Positions 55,501-64,000 of a DNA stretch of 64,000 nt are shown here, piece by piece. Numbering within the stretch: the first letter of the stretch is position 1; every line of letters starts with the position of its first letter. Below the pieces are notes generated by a model. It did not search any database, was not told the DNA's origin, and saw nothing but the letters and a program-made list of their open reading frames with translations. The position numbers and the translations under genes were made by a program. This stretch comes from Aptenodytes patagonicus (taxonomy: Eukaryota > Chordata > Aves > Sphenisciformes > Spheniscidae): positions 1,488,001-1,552,000 of the forward strand of contig NC_134951.1 in NCBI RefSeq assembly GCF_965638725.1. Reading direction: 5' to 3'.

Positions 55501-58500
55501 AGTGCAGGACCCGGCACTTGGCCTTGTTGAACCTCATACAGTTGGCCTCGGCCCATCGATCCAGCCTGTCCAGGTCCCTCTGCAGAGCCTTCCTGCCCTC
55601 GAGCAGATCAACACTCCCGCCCAACTTGGTGTCGCCTGCAAACTGACTGAGGGTGCACTCGATCCCCTCGTCCAGATCATTGATAAAGATATTGAACAAG
55701 ACCGGCCCCAGTACTGAGCCCTGGGGAACACCGCTCGTGACCGGCCGCCAACTGGATGTAACTCCATTCACCACAACTCTCTGGGCCCGGCCATCCAGCC
55801 AGTTTTTGACCCAGCGCAGAGTCCACCTGTCTAAGCCGTGAGCCGCCAGCTTCTCTAGGAGAATGCTGTGGGAGACGGTGTCAAAGGCCTTGCTGAAGTC
55901 CAGGTAGACACATCCACAGCCTTTCCCTCATCCACTGGGCGGGTCACCTGGTCATGGAAGGAGATCAGGTTGGTCAAGAATGTGCGCAGCACAGATGCTT
56001 ATCCACATGCGCACAGGCATGCCTGCACGCAGCACACACGCTCGCATGCACACAGTGAACACAAGCACGCATGCACACACGCACTCGGCACAGATGCACG
56101 TATGCGCATGCATGCACACACCTGAATGCACACAGCGCGCACACAGCACGCGCGCACACGCATGCACATGGTGTGCACATGCGAACACACACGGCACACG
56201 CACACACATGCATGCATGCACACACACGTGCACCCAGCAGAGAGAGACACACACACACACACGCACACATGCACACGTGCACCCAGCACAGCTGCACGCC
56301 CAGGCACACATGGGGACACACACACACACACACACGCACCCAGCACAGACACACTCCCTGCTATGGACACCCTAAATACCGCCTCCCACCAGCTGCAGCC
56401 CGAGGCCTGGCAGCGCTGGGGGTGAGCCAATGGTCCCCAAAGGGCTCCGCAAGCAGCTGCACCCTCCCGCTACTTGTTTTGGGGACATGCCGTCTTCCTG
56501 GCTGCTGTCCCTACCGCCGTTTCACGGAGAAAAGGTTTGCAAGAACCCCATGGTCCTACCCCAAAAGCCCTTCCAGGTCCTTCTGCTGCTGCTGCTGAAC
56601 AGAGCAGCACCAGCCCCGTGCAAGGTCAGGGCTTGCCCATGTGCCCGCGGTCGCGCATGCGGGTGTGAAAGGTGCTAAAAAGCTAACGGGCATCGAACGA
56701 AGGCAGCAAGAGAGAGCCCTAGAGAGACAGGAGGAGGGGGTTTCACGTGGGTGAGCTGGGGAACAGCTCGCTGCAGGACGGTTGGAAAAGTACAGGGAGG
56801 GAAATGCCTTGAGGTTACTAAATATACGTGTATTTATATAAATGCATACATATATGCGCACAGCACGATGCAAATGTCCGTGCGCGCCCCTGCCCTCCCT
56901 GCACATCTGCACTGCAACCCGTGCACGCGCACCCTGAGCTGTGCACACACACGCGCACTCACGCTCACACGCATTTTTGCCCAACGGGGACCACGGGCAG
57001 CTCTTCCCAGCTTACGCCAGGGGAGCGTTTCGTGCCTGCAGGCCGTCGGCTCTGGCAGAGGTAATCAGGCCTTGACGGAAACCACCGCTTTGCTGGGCTT
57101 AATGAAAAATGTGACCTGTGCCCTCGCCCTCCTGCTAATAATTTTCACGTGACTTGTCCCGGGGGAGCTTTGCAGAGGGGACAAGCACGCACATGCACAG
57201 CCGTGCATGCACACCGCTGCACTGCACACCGTCACTGCCGCCGGGCCCCGCTCACGGGTGCAGCTGTGCACCATGAGCACCTGCACCTGCACCCGCACCC
57301 TTGCACCGCACCCAGAATCTCCCCCTTTTTAGGCTCACGTATAGCCAAGGTGATGCTGCAAAGCAGACACGTGCATGTTGAACATGGGTGTTTTCACCAT
57401 CCTTGGCCATCCAACTGTTGCGGCTGCAGAAAACCAAGAGGCTGCAGGCAAAGTCTTGCAGGACTCAGTTTGGTCCCCAAGCTGGAAGCGCTGCTGACGA
57501 TTTGGACCCAGCTGTGAGCCCCGAGGTATTGCTACTCGCTCCCCTGGGTTTTATTTCTACGGGGAAGTCGGGCAGATGAGGTTCAACACGCGACTGGATG
57601 CACAACGGCGGCGGGTCTGGGCATCCCAAACCTCCAGCCCAAATACGAGCCCAACATCCTACCGCCCCAGCCCTGCGCGAGAGCATCTCCTCCAGCATTT
57701 CGGAAAGGGTGGAAACCAAGCCCTGGGTTGGGAAAACAGCTGCAGGATTTGGATAAGGACGGGCAGGACGGGGAGCAGCCAGCACTTGGCTCCAGCATGA
57801 GTGTCAGGGCTTATCAGCCCAGGCACGGGGATGCAGGGCCCCGCTGCCGGCAGCTTTTCGGCAGCTCAGCTTTGCTCCGTGCCCCAGGGAGACACCGGCT
57901 GCAGGGACAGACCTGCTTTGGAGCCAGCTCACGGGGAGCAGGAGGAGTTTGCGCTGGAGCTGATCGGGGAGCGCTCATGCGATGGCTGGCCGTGGGGCTG
58001 GGTCTGTTGTCTTCATCTCCGCTGGCCTCCTCGGAGCATGAGTTTTGGGGCTACAGCTCTTGAAATGGAGGGTGCTCTTTTCCTTGGACGCTTCTGCCAG
58101 GCAACCAGGAATGCCAAGCGTGGAAACATGGCCCCCTCTCAATGCAAATATGAGCACGGAGACGGGGTGCAGGTCGGATGCCCATCCGTATGCACGGTTC
58201 AGATGCCCAACCGAAATTGCTTGGCTCATTAGCCGTGTCCTAACGAGCCCTGCCTGGCCTCTCACTGCTGCTGCAGAGCGGCTCAGGGCAGGGTGCACGG
58301 GGTGCACGGGCATGGGGCCAGGCGGGGATTTGGGTTCAAACACCAAAGTGCAGGTCTGAGCACGCAGACGGCTGGGATTTAACTCAGACCTTGCAAAAAA
58401 AGCCAAAACCAGAGTCCTAACCTTGGGCTAGGTGCCTTTTTAGTGGGTGAGGGGGGGTCATGGACAGGGAGAAAGGGAGTGTGCATCCCCAGGAGCCAGA

Positions 58501-61500
58501 AAACTGCTGCCAGGCTTGCAAGAGAGGATATTAAAAGCAGGCTGTGTTGAAACCACCCCGGCTCTGTTGCTGAAAACATGCTGTTTCCGCAGCTCCGAGG
58601 TGGTTCGCAGTATTTTTAGCAGTTTACTCATTTTCTAACCCATTTCCACGGAGTGTGTTGTGAGTCGCAGGACACCTGCCCAAGCCGGCTTCAAAACGAT
58701 GCCTGGGGGAGCTGCCTCGCCAAAAACACCAGGTCCGTGTGCCGGAGACACCAGCACCTGCTGGGGGGTTATCTCCAGGGGGGTGGTATCCCCTGCAATG
58801 CCCCGGCCCTGCCGGGAAGCACCGTGGGGTGTGCAAGTGTGTGTTTGCACGCACGTCCACGTTTCTGCGCGTGCTGGCACGCGTACGCGCTTTCCTTTGG
58901 GGAATTTTCCTCCTTTTCCGTGGGCAGGATGGGAAGCAGCAGAGCGAGCCAGGCGGAGCGTCCCTGCTCTGTGTTGCTGGCCCTGGGATGAAGGGATGCC
59001 GGCAGCGGAGGGCATGGACCAGGGGCACAGTCCCGCATCCCCAGCGGCAGTGGACAGAGTGGTGAGAGTTGCTTTTCGGGGAGCAGCCAGGGTATCACAG
59101 CTCCGCATCCCTCTCCAAAGATCATCAGGTCTGGAAATGAGCTGGACACCCAGCACTCGTATGCCCCAGGTGGGATGGTGTCCGCTCCAGGTGGGACCTG
59201 CTCTGAGCAGGGACCTCACCGCGGCCATGGGAGGACAGGGATGGCATCAAACAGTGATGTTCCTCTTACAGCGTCGCCGTTGGCTCTCCCCAGCCCAAGG
59301 AGCAGGTGAGAGCAAGTCTACTTAGCCCAGGAGGCCAATCGTACCCTGGGCTGCACCACCAGCAGCGTGGCCAGCAGGTCGAGGGAGGGGATTCTGCCCC
59401 TCTGCTCTGCTCTGCTCTGGTGAGACCCCCCCTGCAGCACTGCCTCCAGCTCGGGGGTCCTCAGCACGGGAAAGACACGGACCTGTTGGAGCGGGTCCAG
59501 AGGAGGGACACGAGGATGACCAGAGGGCTGGAACACCTCTGCTATGAAGAAAGGCTGAGGGAGTTGGGGTTGTTCAGCCTGGAGAAGAGAAGGCTCCGGG
59601 GAGACCTTACTGCAGCCTGTCAGTACTTAAAGGGGGCTTAGAAAAAAGATGGGGACAGACTTTTTAGCCTGTTGCGACAAAACAAGGGGGAATGGCTTTA
59701 AACTAAAGGGGGGTAGATATAGACTAGATAGAAGGAAGACGTTTACGCTGAGGGTGGTGAGACACTGGCCCAGGTTGCCCAGAGAGGTGGTGGATGCCCC
59801 ATCCCTGGAAACATTCCAGGTCAGGCTGGACGGGGCTCTGAGCAACCTGCTCTAGTTGAAGATGTCCCTGCCCAGGGCAGGGGGGTTGGACTAGATGGCC
59901 TTGAGAGGTCCCTTCCAACCCAAACTATTCTATGATTCTATGATTCTACTTCACTAAATGCTGTATCTTTCTGTGCACCTTCCCCTCTGATGGGAGATGA
60001 GGGATGCTGGGCAGAAGGTCTCAGCTCTGGCAAGCTGGTGTCTGGTCTCCAGTAGCAGAGAGTGGGATTTTCCATGGGAAAACCAAGCCCTCCATGGTTA
60101 AGGGTGCGCATGACTACCCAGTCCCCACCATCCGAGGACCATCAGCTCCAACGTTTCAGCCACAGCCACCTGAAGCCAGGGACCACCAGGGCCGTCTCCC
60201 TGGGCTACACGTGGATGTGGTCTCCGGTTGATGAGCTGCTCTTCGCCATGTTGCAAGATCAGCCTGTGCCTGTGGTTTTCCTTGATGTGATAAGACAGCT
60301 CCGGGCAACCGCGGTCGGCACGGCTGGCTCCAGCACTTGAGTCAGCTACATCCAAAGCCAGAGGCTTGGCTTAAAGTTCAAGACATGCAGAAAGCAGTAA
60401 TGAAAGAGATGATTTTTCTCTTCATTTTGCCTTTCTTTTTCAAGATTGTGGTCCACAACCTGGGGGGTAAGGTGCTTTTACTGGGGTCTTACTGAAAGCT
60501 GAAATCCTGCCAGTCACGGGACTCCAGGAGGTGGGGCTTTGAAGATGCCCGTGACCGTGAGCCTCCAGCTCTCCCCGCTGTCAGCCAATGCCATAATGTT
60601 ATTGTTATTGCTGGAGCTGCTTTTGGGTGAGCAGCTGTAGCTCAGCCCAGGACAAGAGCGCCTGTCCCGAGCTCTTTGCACAATTCATGGCATCCCTCGC
60701 TCAGGGTTTCGCAGGCCAACAACAACATTAAAACAATGTAATGCAAGAAATAAGTGGGAGAGGTTTCAAAATTCCAGCAAAACCTTCTCTGTCCCTTCCC
60801 CAGCCCAGGAAAAAGCTAAATCCGCCCTTTGCAAAAGACACAGGCTGCCTTCGCGGTGCTGGCATTACCGCAGCTGGAGTTAAACATGAAATCCGTCACC
60901 CCCGCAGCTGCCTGCGGCAGGCAAGGCACAGAAAATCATCCCGAAGGGATGGTGCGGGGGCAACGCTCAGCCCTGCCCAGCAGCTAGTGGGGATTTGGGG
61001 CTGGAAACGGGGGGAGGGGGCCCCCATATTCCCCCCCCCCCATGGATGCTGGGGTTAAAGCTGGGAAGGAGGTGGGTGGGAATTGAGGAGCTGATCCTTG
61101 GTGGTGGCGTTTTCCACCCGCGCCCGCTGCGGCACCCATCCAAGCCCCCCCTTCCAGCAGGGCCCCACGCAGGGGTGGCACGGGTGCGAGGAGGGGTGGT
61201 ACTAGGACCGTGGGTTAAACCAGGCATCTTCCCAAACTGCTTCCAGCCTGACGAGGGGGAAAACAAGCTGGTGGCGAGGCGGACCACGTGGGATGTGTAC
61301 GCGGGGATGAGCTGGGGCTGGGAGCAATTACGGGCATTTGCGAGCAGCTTTCCCATCCCTGCGCTCACCAGAAAGCCGGAGAGGGGAGGCAGGAGGACGT
61401 GCATCCGCTGGCACATGCGGGATGTGCTGTGCAAGGAGAACACCCAGCCTGCGAGCTGCCTGCATCTCCATCGCTGATGGAGCCGGGGCTCATCCTTAAC

Positions 61501-62085
61501 CCAAGGAAAATGGCAGGGGTCGGTGCAAACCCAACAGCCATGACCCAGTGATGCAAACAGTTTGAGCCCCAAACATGGGGCTCCTGAGCCTCTCCTGAGC
61601 CTCACCATCCCCAGCACATGATGCTTGGGCCCTGCAGCGATCCCAGCCTCAAAGCTTAAATCAAAACCACTCCAGACGTGCAGTATGGAGCCGGTGTGGG
61701 CTCATGTCGTTGTCCCCAAGGAGCTGTGGCTTTCAGCGGTGGCTGCAAACCAAGGCAGGCGTCGCCTCTGCGCCCCACTTCTGCTGGATCCCGTATTTTC
61801 CTCCCGTGGATGGCATGGAAAACCCTCCCGAACACCTCTGCAGAGGCAGCAGAAACATGCCCACAGCCAGACTCGGTTCTCTGAGCTCCTGCACAGGGGA
61901 GCATCGCCCTAGGGTACCGCTGCACCGTGGAGGGAGGACCCAGGCTCAGCCCTTACCTGCGAGGATGAAGACCCCGACAAGGATGAGGAAGACGAGGAGG
62001 TAGAGTCCCACCACGGCGTACTTCAATGCTGCCAAGGAGCCCAGCCGGCCGCAGCGTCCTGCTGCCTTCATCCTCCGCCCAGGAC
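28372..62085 (-). CDS. SCARA5: SCARA5, class A scavenger receptor 5 (gene span, 5' incomplete)
   Basis: SCARA5 is a type II membrane glycoprotein that binds L-ferritin and other ligands. Exons in order: 62085-61957 (cytoplasmic tail and transmembrane), 52116-51442 (coiled coil), 45383-45303, 42907-42809 and 35479-35429 (collagen Gly-X-Y), 30269-30075 and 28509-28372 (SRCR domain). All internal introns are phase 1 with GT/AG ends. This gives about 454 residues; adding the roughly 41 N-terminal human residues upstream of the window matches the human length of 495. The transmembrane segment is [20 protein letters not shown]. The coiled-coil exon has several N-glycosylation sequons. The SRCR domain shows [19 protein letters not shown] and the six class A cysteines, but only if one extra G at 28464-28466 in the last exon is disregarded. 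As written, that exon is frameshifted. Confidence 0.94.
28510..30074 (-). other. SCARA5 intron
   Basis: Contains a G-run at about 28900-28919 and a pyrimidine tract at 29629-29649. No exon or transposon is recognised. Confidence 0.6.
30075..30269 (-). CDS. SCARA5: SCARA5 exon, first half of SRCR domain
   Basis: A 195-nt exon (acceptor TTCCCGGCAG, donor CAAG|GTAAGA). It encodes [20 protein letters not shown], then [20 protein letters not shown] and [20 protein letters not shown]. It carries the first two of six SRCR cysteines and is nearly identical to human. Confidence 0.97.
30270..35428 (-). other. SCARA5 intron with a small tandem duplication
   Basis: About 5.2 kb of GC-rich unique sequence. 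It holds a C-run at 31313-31329, a T-run at 31984-31995 and a perfect or near-perfect two-copy 62-bp tandem (34441-34567). Several open frames of 300-410 codons resemble no protein family. Confidence 0.6.
34441..34567 (+). repeat. 62-bp tandem duplication
   Basis: AGGGATGTCCTCGGGGAGAC begins at 34441 and again at 34503, and the whole unit through GGAGAGGCAGG repeats. The unit itself contains a shorter GGGAGGGATGTCC repeat. Confidence 0.9.
35429..35479 (-). CDS. SCARA5: SCARA5 collagen exon 3
   Basis: A 51-nt exon (acceptor TTTTACCAG, donor CACGG|GTAAGC), phase 1 on both sides. It encodes [16 protein letters not shown] after the split Gly. Human has an extra GEK triplet and RAGDASGVEAP here; this bird copy is shorter and has a four-Gly linker to the SRCR domain. 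Confidence 0.9.
37450..37636 (+). mobile_element. CR1 LINE 3' fragment
   Basis: Begins ACAGGCTGCCCAGAGAGGTG, continues with GGAAACATTCCAGGTCAGGC and ends GTGATCCGATGATTCTATGA. It is a 5'-truncated copy of about 190 bp on the opposite strand to SCARA5. Confidence 0.92.
39560..39793 (+). repeat. Duplicated intronic segment, copy 1
   Basis: GGTTTGCTATTTATTGGA, GGGTTTGGATGAAACCCCCT, TATCTGAGCACCCCTGACCT, GGGGACACATCCAAG and GGCCAGCAAGGGGAGGTGGA all recur in the same order at 43297-43535. I do not recognise it as a known transposon family. Confidence 0.88.
42809..42907 (-). CDS. SCARA5: SCARA5 collagen exon 2
   Basis: A 99-nt exon (acceptor CGCTCCAG, donor AAAG|GTAAGG), phase 1 on both sides, 33 residues. 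It encodes [20 protein letters not shown], then [13 protein letters not shown]. The Gly-X-Y repeat is uninterrupted and the length is a multiple of nine bases, as usual for collagen exons. Confidence 0.94.
42908..45302 (-). other. SCARA5 intron with second copy of duplicated segment
   Basis: Holds the copy at 43297-43535, a short ACACGCGCACGC tract near 42976-43003 and an A-run at 44171-44190. Confidence 0.6.
43297..43535 (+). repeat. Duplicated intronic segment, copy 2
   Basis: Same order of blocks as 39560-39793, including GGGTTTGGATGAAACCCCCT and GGCCAGCAAGGGGAGGTGGA, in direct orientation about 3.7 kb away. Scattered substitutions and small indels show that the two copies are not recent. 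Confidence 0.88.
45303..45383 (-). CDS. SCARA5: SCARA5 collagen exon 1
   Basis: An 81-nt exon (acceptor GTGTTTCAG, donor GCGAG|GTAAGG), phase 1 on both sides, 27 residues. It encodes [20 protein letters not shown], then PGLPGLR. This is nine uninterrupted Gly-X-Y triplets, closely matching human. Confidence 0.96.
46795..46992 (-). mobile_element. CR1 LINE 3' fragment
   Basis: The plus strand begins ATCGAATCACAGAATAGTTT, then GGGTTGGAAGGGACCTCTAA, the reverse complement of the CR1 tail. It continues to CTCTCTGGGCAACCTG before the match fades. Same strand as SCARA5. Confidence 0.92.
47989..48093 (+). repeat. Pentanucleotide microsatellite (CATCT)n then (CATCC)n
   Basis: About 14 uninterrupted CATCT units are followed directly by about 7 CATCC units. 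The clean switch from one unit to the other suggests spread of a point variant within the array. Confidence 0.95.
50745..50930 (+). mobile_element. CR1 LINE 3' fragment
   Basis: Starts GAGGGTGTTGAGACACTGGC, then CCAGGTTGCCCAGAGAGGTG, and ends CATTCTGTGATTCTATGA. It is 5'-truncated and on the opposite strand to SCARA5. Confidence 0.92.
51442..52116 (-). CDS. SCARA5: SCARA5 coiled-coil exon
   Basis: A 675-nt exon (acceptor TCCCTTGCAG, donor CGGG|GTAAGC), phase 1 on both sides, about 225 residues. It begins [20 protein letters not shown], goes through [20 protein letters not shown] and ends [19 protein letters not shown]. Hydrophobic heptads fit the trimeric spacer of SCARA receptors. Several Asn-X-Ser/Thr sequons are visible (NESF, NHSD, NSSR, NRTF, NATE, NVTE, NISM). 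Confidence 0.97.
52720..52865 (+). repeat. 81-bp tandem duplication
   Basis: ATCCCGGGGCTGCCAGGGCT starts at 52720 and 52801. The second unit lacks a few bases of the GGGAGGGAAGGAGG tract. Both end GGCTCAGGAGCATCC. Confidence 0.88.
54690..56350 (+). repeat. CA/GCAC-rich simple repeat split by a CR1
   Basis: Imperfect alternating purine-pyrimidine sequence such as GCACACACACGCTCGCACAC occurs at 54690-54750. It continues as a larger tract at 55980-56350 after the CR1 insertion. Both strands are open over more than 100 codons there, but only as Cys/Val- or His/Thr-rich low complexity. Confidence 0.82.
54751..55979 (-). mobile_element. CR1 LINE, longest copy in the window, with reverse-transcriptase remnant
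   Basis: Minus strand. The 3' tail is at 54751 (ATAGAATCAGAGAATCATAG on plus). ORF2 sequence includes [20 protein letters not shown], then [10 protein letters not shown] and [15 protein letters not shown]. The polymerase box that is normally F-A-D-D is FAGD here, and the frame is broken between the two open segments (near 55400-55556). The copy is therefore inactive as well as 5'-truncated at about 55979. Confidence 0.95.
59325..59948 (+). mobile_element. CR1 LINE fragment
   Basis: Plus strand. From CCCAGGAGGCCAATCGTACC through the ORF2 C terminus ([37 protein letters not shown]) to the tail CTATGATTCTATGATTCT. It is close in sequence and extent to the copy at 17186-17865. 5'-truncated, with a frame break near 59641. 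Confidence 0.93.
61957..62085 (-). CDS. SCARA5: SCARA5 transmembrane exon
   Basis: A 129-nt exon (acceptor CTGTCCCCCAG, donor CGCAG|GTAAGG). Two bases complete the previous codon. It encodes [20 protein letters not shown], then [20 protein letters not shown] and LA. The basic flank followed by about 22 hydrophobic residues gives a type II (N-in) anchor. The in-exon ATG (Met in GRRMK) is probably not the start, since human SCARA5 has about 40 more residues upstream. Confidence 0.95.
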
Positions 62086-64000
62086 CTGGGGGACAGAGCA
62101 GGGTGTCAGGGAGAGCATCATGCACCCACCCTGCCTGGGCTCCATCTCCCACCAGGAGAAAACGTTGCAAGTATAATTTAGGCAATGCCTCGTGGGTGCA
62201 GGCACAGCTCTCCGTGCCCTGGCGTCGATCCGCACGGCTTTCCCCGAGTTGGGAACCGTCGATGCTGGCACAAGCCCACGCTCCCAGGTAAAGGCTCACA
62301 TGCAGCCGGGACACCATCGGCAATGCAGTAGGCAGGGGCAGGCCTGATCCTGCGGGTCTGGGTTGGGGGCAGGCAGCCCAGTTTCAGCGTGCACACATCT
62401 CCCCTCCTGCACGGGCAGAGCTGGGGTGCCAAGGGGCCGGTGAAGATCTCGGGTAGGAAAACATCAGCATCACCCACCCTTGTCACCCCTCCAGCTCCCA
62501 CCCTTCACCCCATCCCCTGCCTTCCCTGCCTGCAGCCCTGGGACTCTCTCCCTGCCGGGCAGGAGGCAGGCAGCAATAAGGGGATGCAGGAAGACAGGAC
62601 AAGGGCGAATGGTCTTAAACGAAAAGAGGGGAGACTCAGACTAGATAGAAGGAAGAAATTGTTTACGCTGAGGGTGGTGAAGCACTGGCCCAGGTTGCCC
62701 AGAGAGGTGGTGGATGCCCCATCCCTGGAAACATTCCAGGTCAGGCTGGATGGGGCTCTGAGCAACCTGCTCTAGTTGAAGATGTCCCTGCCCACGGCAG
62801 GGGGGTTGGACTAGATGGCCTTTAGAGGTCCCTTCCAACCCAAACCGTTCTGTGGTCCGATGACTCTAAGATGCCTGGATCCTGACGTCCCTGCCAGCCC
62901 CTGCTTGCCCATTCTTGCACTAGCTGCGATCCAGCTCCTCTTCGACACTGCCACGAGCAGCAAGAGCTGTGCGCCAAGGAGGTGGGGTTTTATGAATAAA
63001 ATAGCCGGGAGGAAAATGCAAGGAAAGAAAAGGGAAGGAAAGGCTCCATGCCGTGAACCCAGCAGCAGTGAAGTCATCTGGTTTGGGGCTTTGCACGTGC
63101 TCAGAGCTTGAGCCCATGTTGAAATCTGGGCCAGGTTGTGGTCTTAGGTGAGAGCCGGAGCCTGATCTGGATACAGACCCCGCATCCCTCTGTCCCCAGC
63201 CCCAAGGCTGCAGCGAGGCTTCAGCCTGACGCCTTGGCTCTCTGGGTGACCCCCTGCTGCTGGGACAGGGTGCAGGGCATTGGGTGCCTGCATTTTTGTG
63301 TTGGACCCTTGCAGAAACACAAGGTTTCTGAGAGCAGCTGGGAACCAGCAACTTCATGCCAGGTCAACAAGCGCTGCCTGGTTTTGCCCCTTGCCAGATC
63401 CGAGATGTCTCCAAGAAGACACCAACAAAAGGTGGAGGAAGAGTCCAAAACTCCTACCCCCTTGACATTTGTGTGGCTCCAACCCATTGCTTTCTGCCCT
63501 TTAAGCCCCGAGGCACAGCATAGCGCTGATCCAGAGCCTTCATCAACCCAGCAGAAAGGGTGAGGCAGGTGAAGCATCATGGCCCCGAAGCCAAACCTCC
63601 TGGGGAGGAGACCACACTCATCCATGGCCATGAGCAATGCCCGCTTCCAGCCGAGACCATCCCTGCTGGGCTTTGGGACCTCACCGCATCCCACCCCCCA
63701 TCCCATGGGGCAGGAGCTCAGCTCCCTGTGAGACCAAGCTGGCACTTGGGGTGCCAGAGATGGAGAGGAGGTGCAACAGGCTGGGGGTGTCCTTAGCCTG
63801 GCAGGGACCCTTCCCCACTGCACCTTTGCCCTTCCCCAGCTGATGGTCCGTGTGTCTGTCCTGCTGGAGGACAGGGAGGCTTGCAAAAGCCTCCAGCCAG
63901 TGAAGGGTTACGCTGGGTGTATCGCCTAACTCAGCCCCATTTCGGGGCTCCGAAATGATAAAGTGCTGAGGTCAGGCTCGCTGACACCCAGAGGGGATCC
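62086..64000 (-). other. SCARA5 upstream intron (continues beyond the window)
   Basis: Contains a CR1 3' end (62575-62871). I searched the minus strand for the expected N-terminal SCARA5 exon and did not find it. Confidence 0.55.
62575..62871 (+). mobile_element. CR1 LINE 3' fragment
   Basis: Plus strand. It runs from AATAAGGGGATGCAGGAAGA through TTTACGCTGAGGGTGGTGAA and GGAAACATTCCAGGTCAGGC to a diverged tail TTCTGTGGTCCGATGACTCT. 5'-truncated. Confidence 0.92.

Larger units (their letters stand above)
52117..61956 (-). other. SCARA5 large intron
   Basis: About 9.8 kb. It holds an 81-bp tandem duplication (52720-52865), a 1.2-kb CR1 (54751-55979) inside a CA/GCAC-rich simple repeat, and another CR1 (59325-59948). 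No further exon is recognised. Confidence 0.65.

Noticed and set aside
56071-56598. Cys- or His/Thr-rich open frames over the CA repeat
   Set aside because: An alternating CA/CG tract is open in several frames on both strands; this is simple repeat, not a metallothionein-like gene.
61957-62085. Met in GRRMK as the SCARA5 start
   Set aside because: An acceptor precedes it and the codon phase continues upstream. The human protein has about 40 further cytoplasmic residues, so the start should be in an exon beyond 64000.
1-64000. tRNA, rRNA or bacterial-type operon
   Set aside because: No cloverleaf with A/B boxes, rRNA core or ribosome-binding-site-spaced gene series was seen; the gene structure is clearly spliced eukaryotic.

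Overview
The window is vertebrate nuclear DNA, almost certainly from a bird. It has small exons with consensus GT/AG junctions separated by introns, at least eight CR1 LINE fragments ending in the avian ATTCTATGATT-type tail, one avian ERV-like solo LTR, and GC/poly-G-rich minisatellites. It holds parts of three protein-coding genes in the order ESCO2 (+), PBK (-), SCARA5 (-). As far as I know, this is the conserved amniote arrangement (human 8p21). The species cannot be told from the sequence.

Layout. (1) 378-15750, + strand: ESCO2, the cohesin SMC3 acetyltransferase. Nine coding exons are present; only a short N-terminal piece lies upstream of the window. Its 3' UTR ends near an AATAAA at 16263. 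(2) 16902-27300, - strand: PBK (TOPK), a mitotic MAPKK-like kinase. All seven coding exons are present (321 predicted residues), plus a short non-coding first exon in a CpG-rich promoter near 27270-27420. ESCO2 and PBK are tail to tail, with stop codons about 1.15 kb apart. (3) 28222-64000, - strand: SCARA5, a type II membrane ferritin/scavenger receptor. The window has seven coding exons: transmembrane, coiled coil, three collagen exons and two SRCR exons. The N-terminal coding exon or exons lie beyond position 64000. The SCARA5 3' end is only about 0.9 kb upstream of the PBK promoter. That gap and PBK intron 1 are filled with G-rich tandem repeats.

ESCO2 and PBK are both proliferation genes (S-phase cohesion establishment and mitotic kinase). 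SCARA5 is functionally unrelated (iron/ferritin uptake, adhesion). Points that stand out are: a one-base insertion relative to the expected reading frame in the last SCARA5 exon; a predicted PBK protein that lacks both the N-terminal Thr-Pro site and the C-terminal PDZ-ligand known in human PBK; G-run minisatellites on both sides of the PBK promoter; a lysine-rich 21-bp minisatellite in an ESCO2 intron; and a roughly 230-bp segment present twice in SCARA5 introns.

I found no CRISPR, prokaryote-like or otherwise new multi-gene system. Most of the sequence is ordinary intron. Gene identities rest on recognising the translated exons, with splice phases checked by hand across every junction. No database search was possible.
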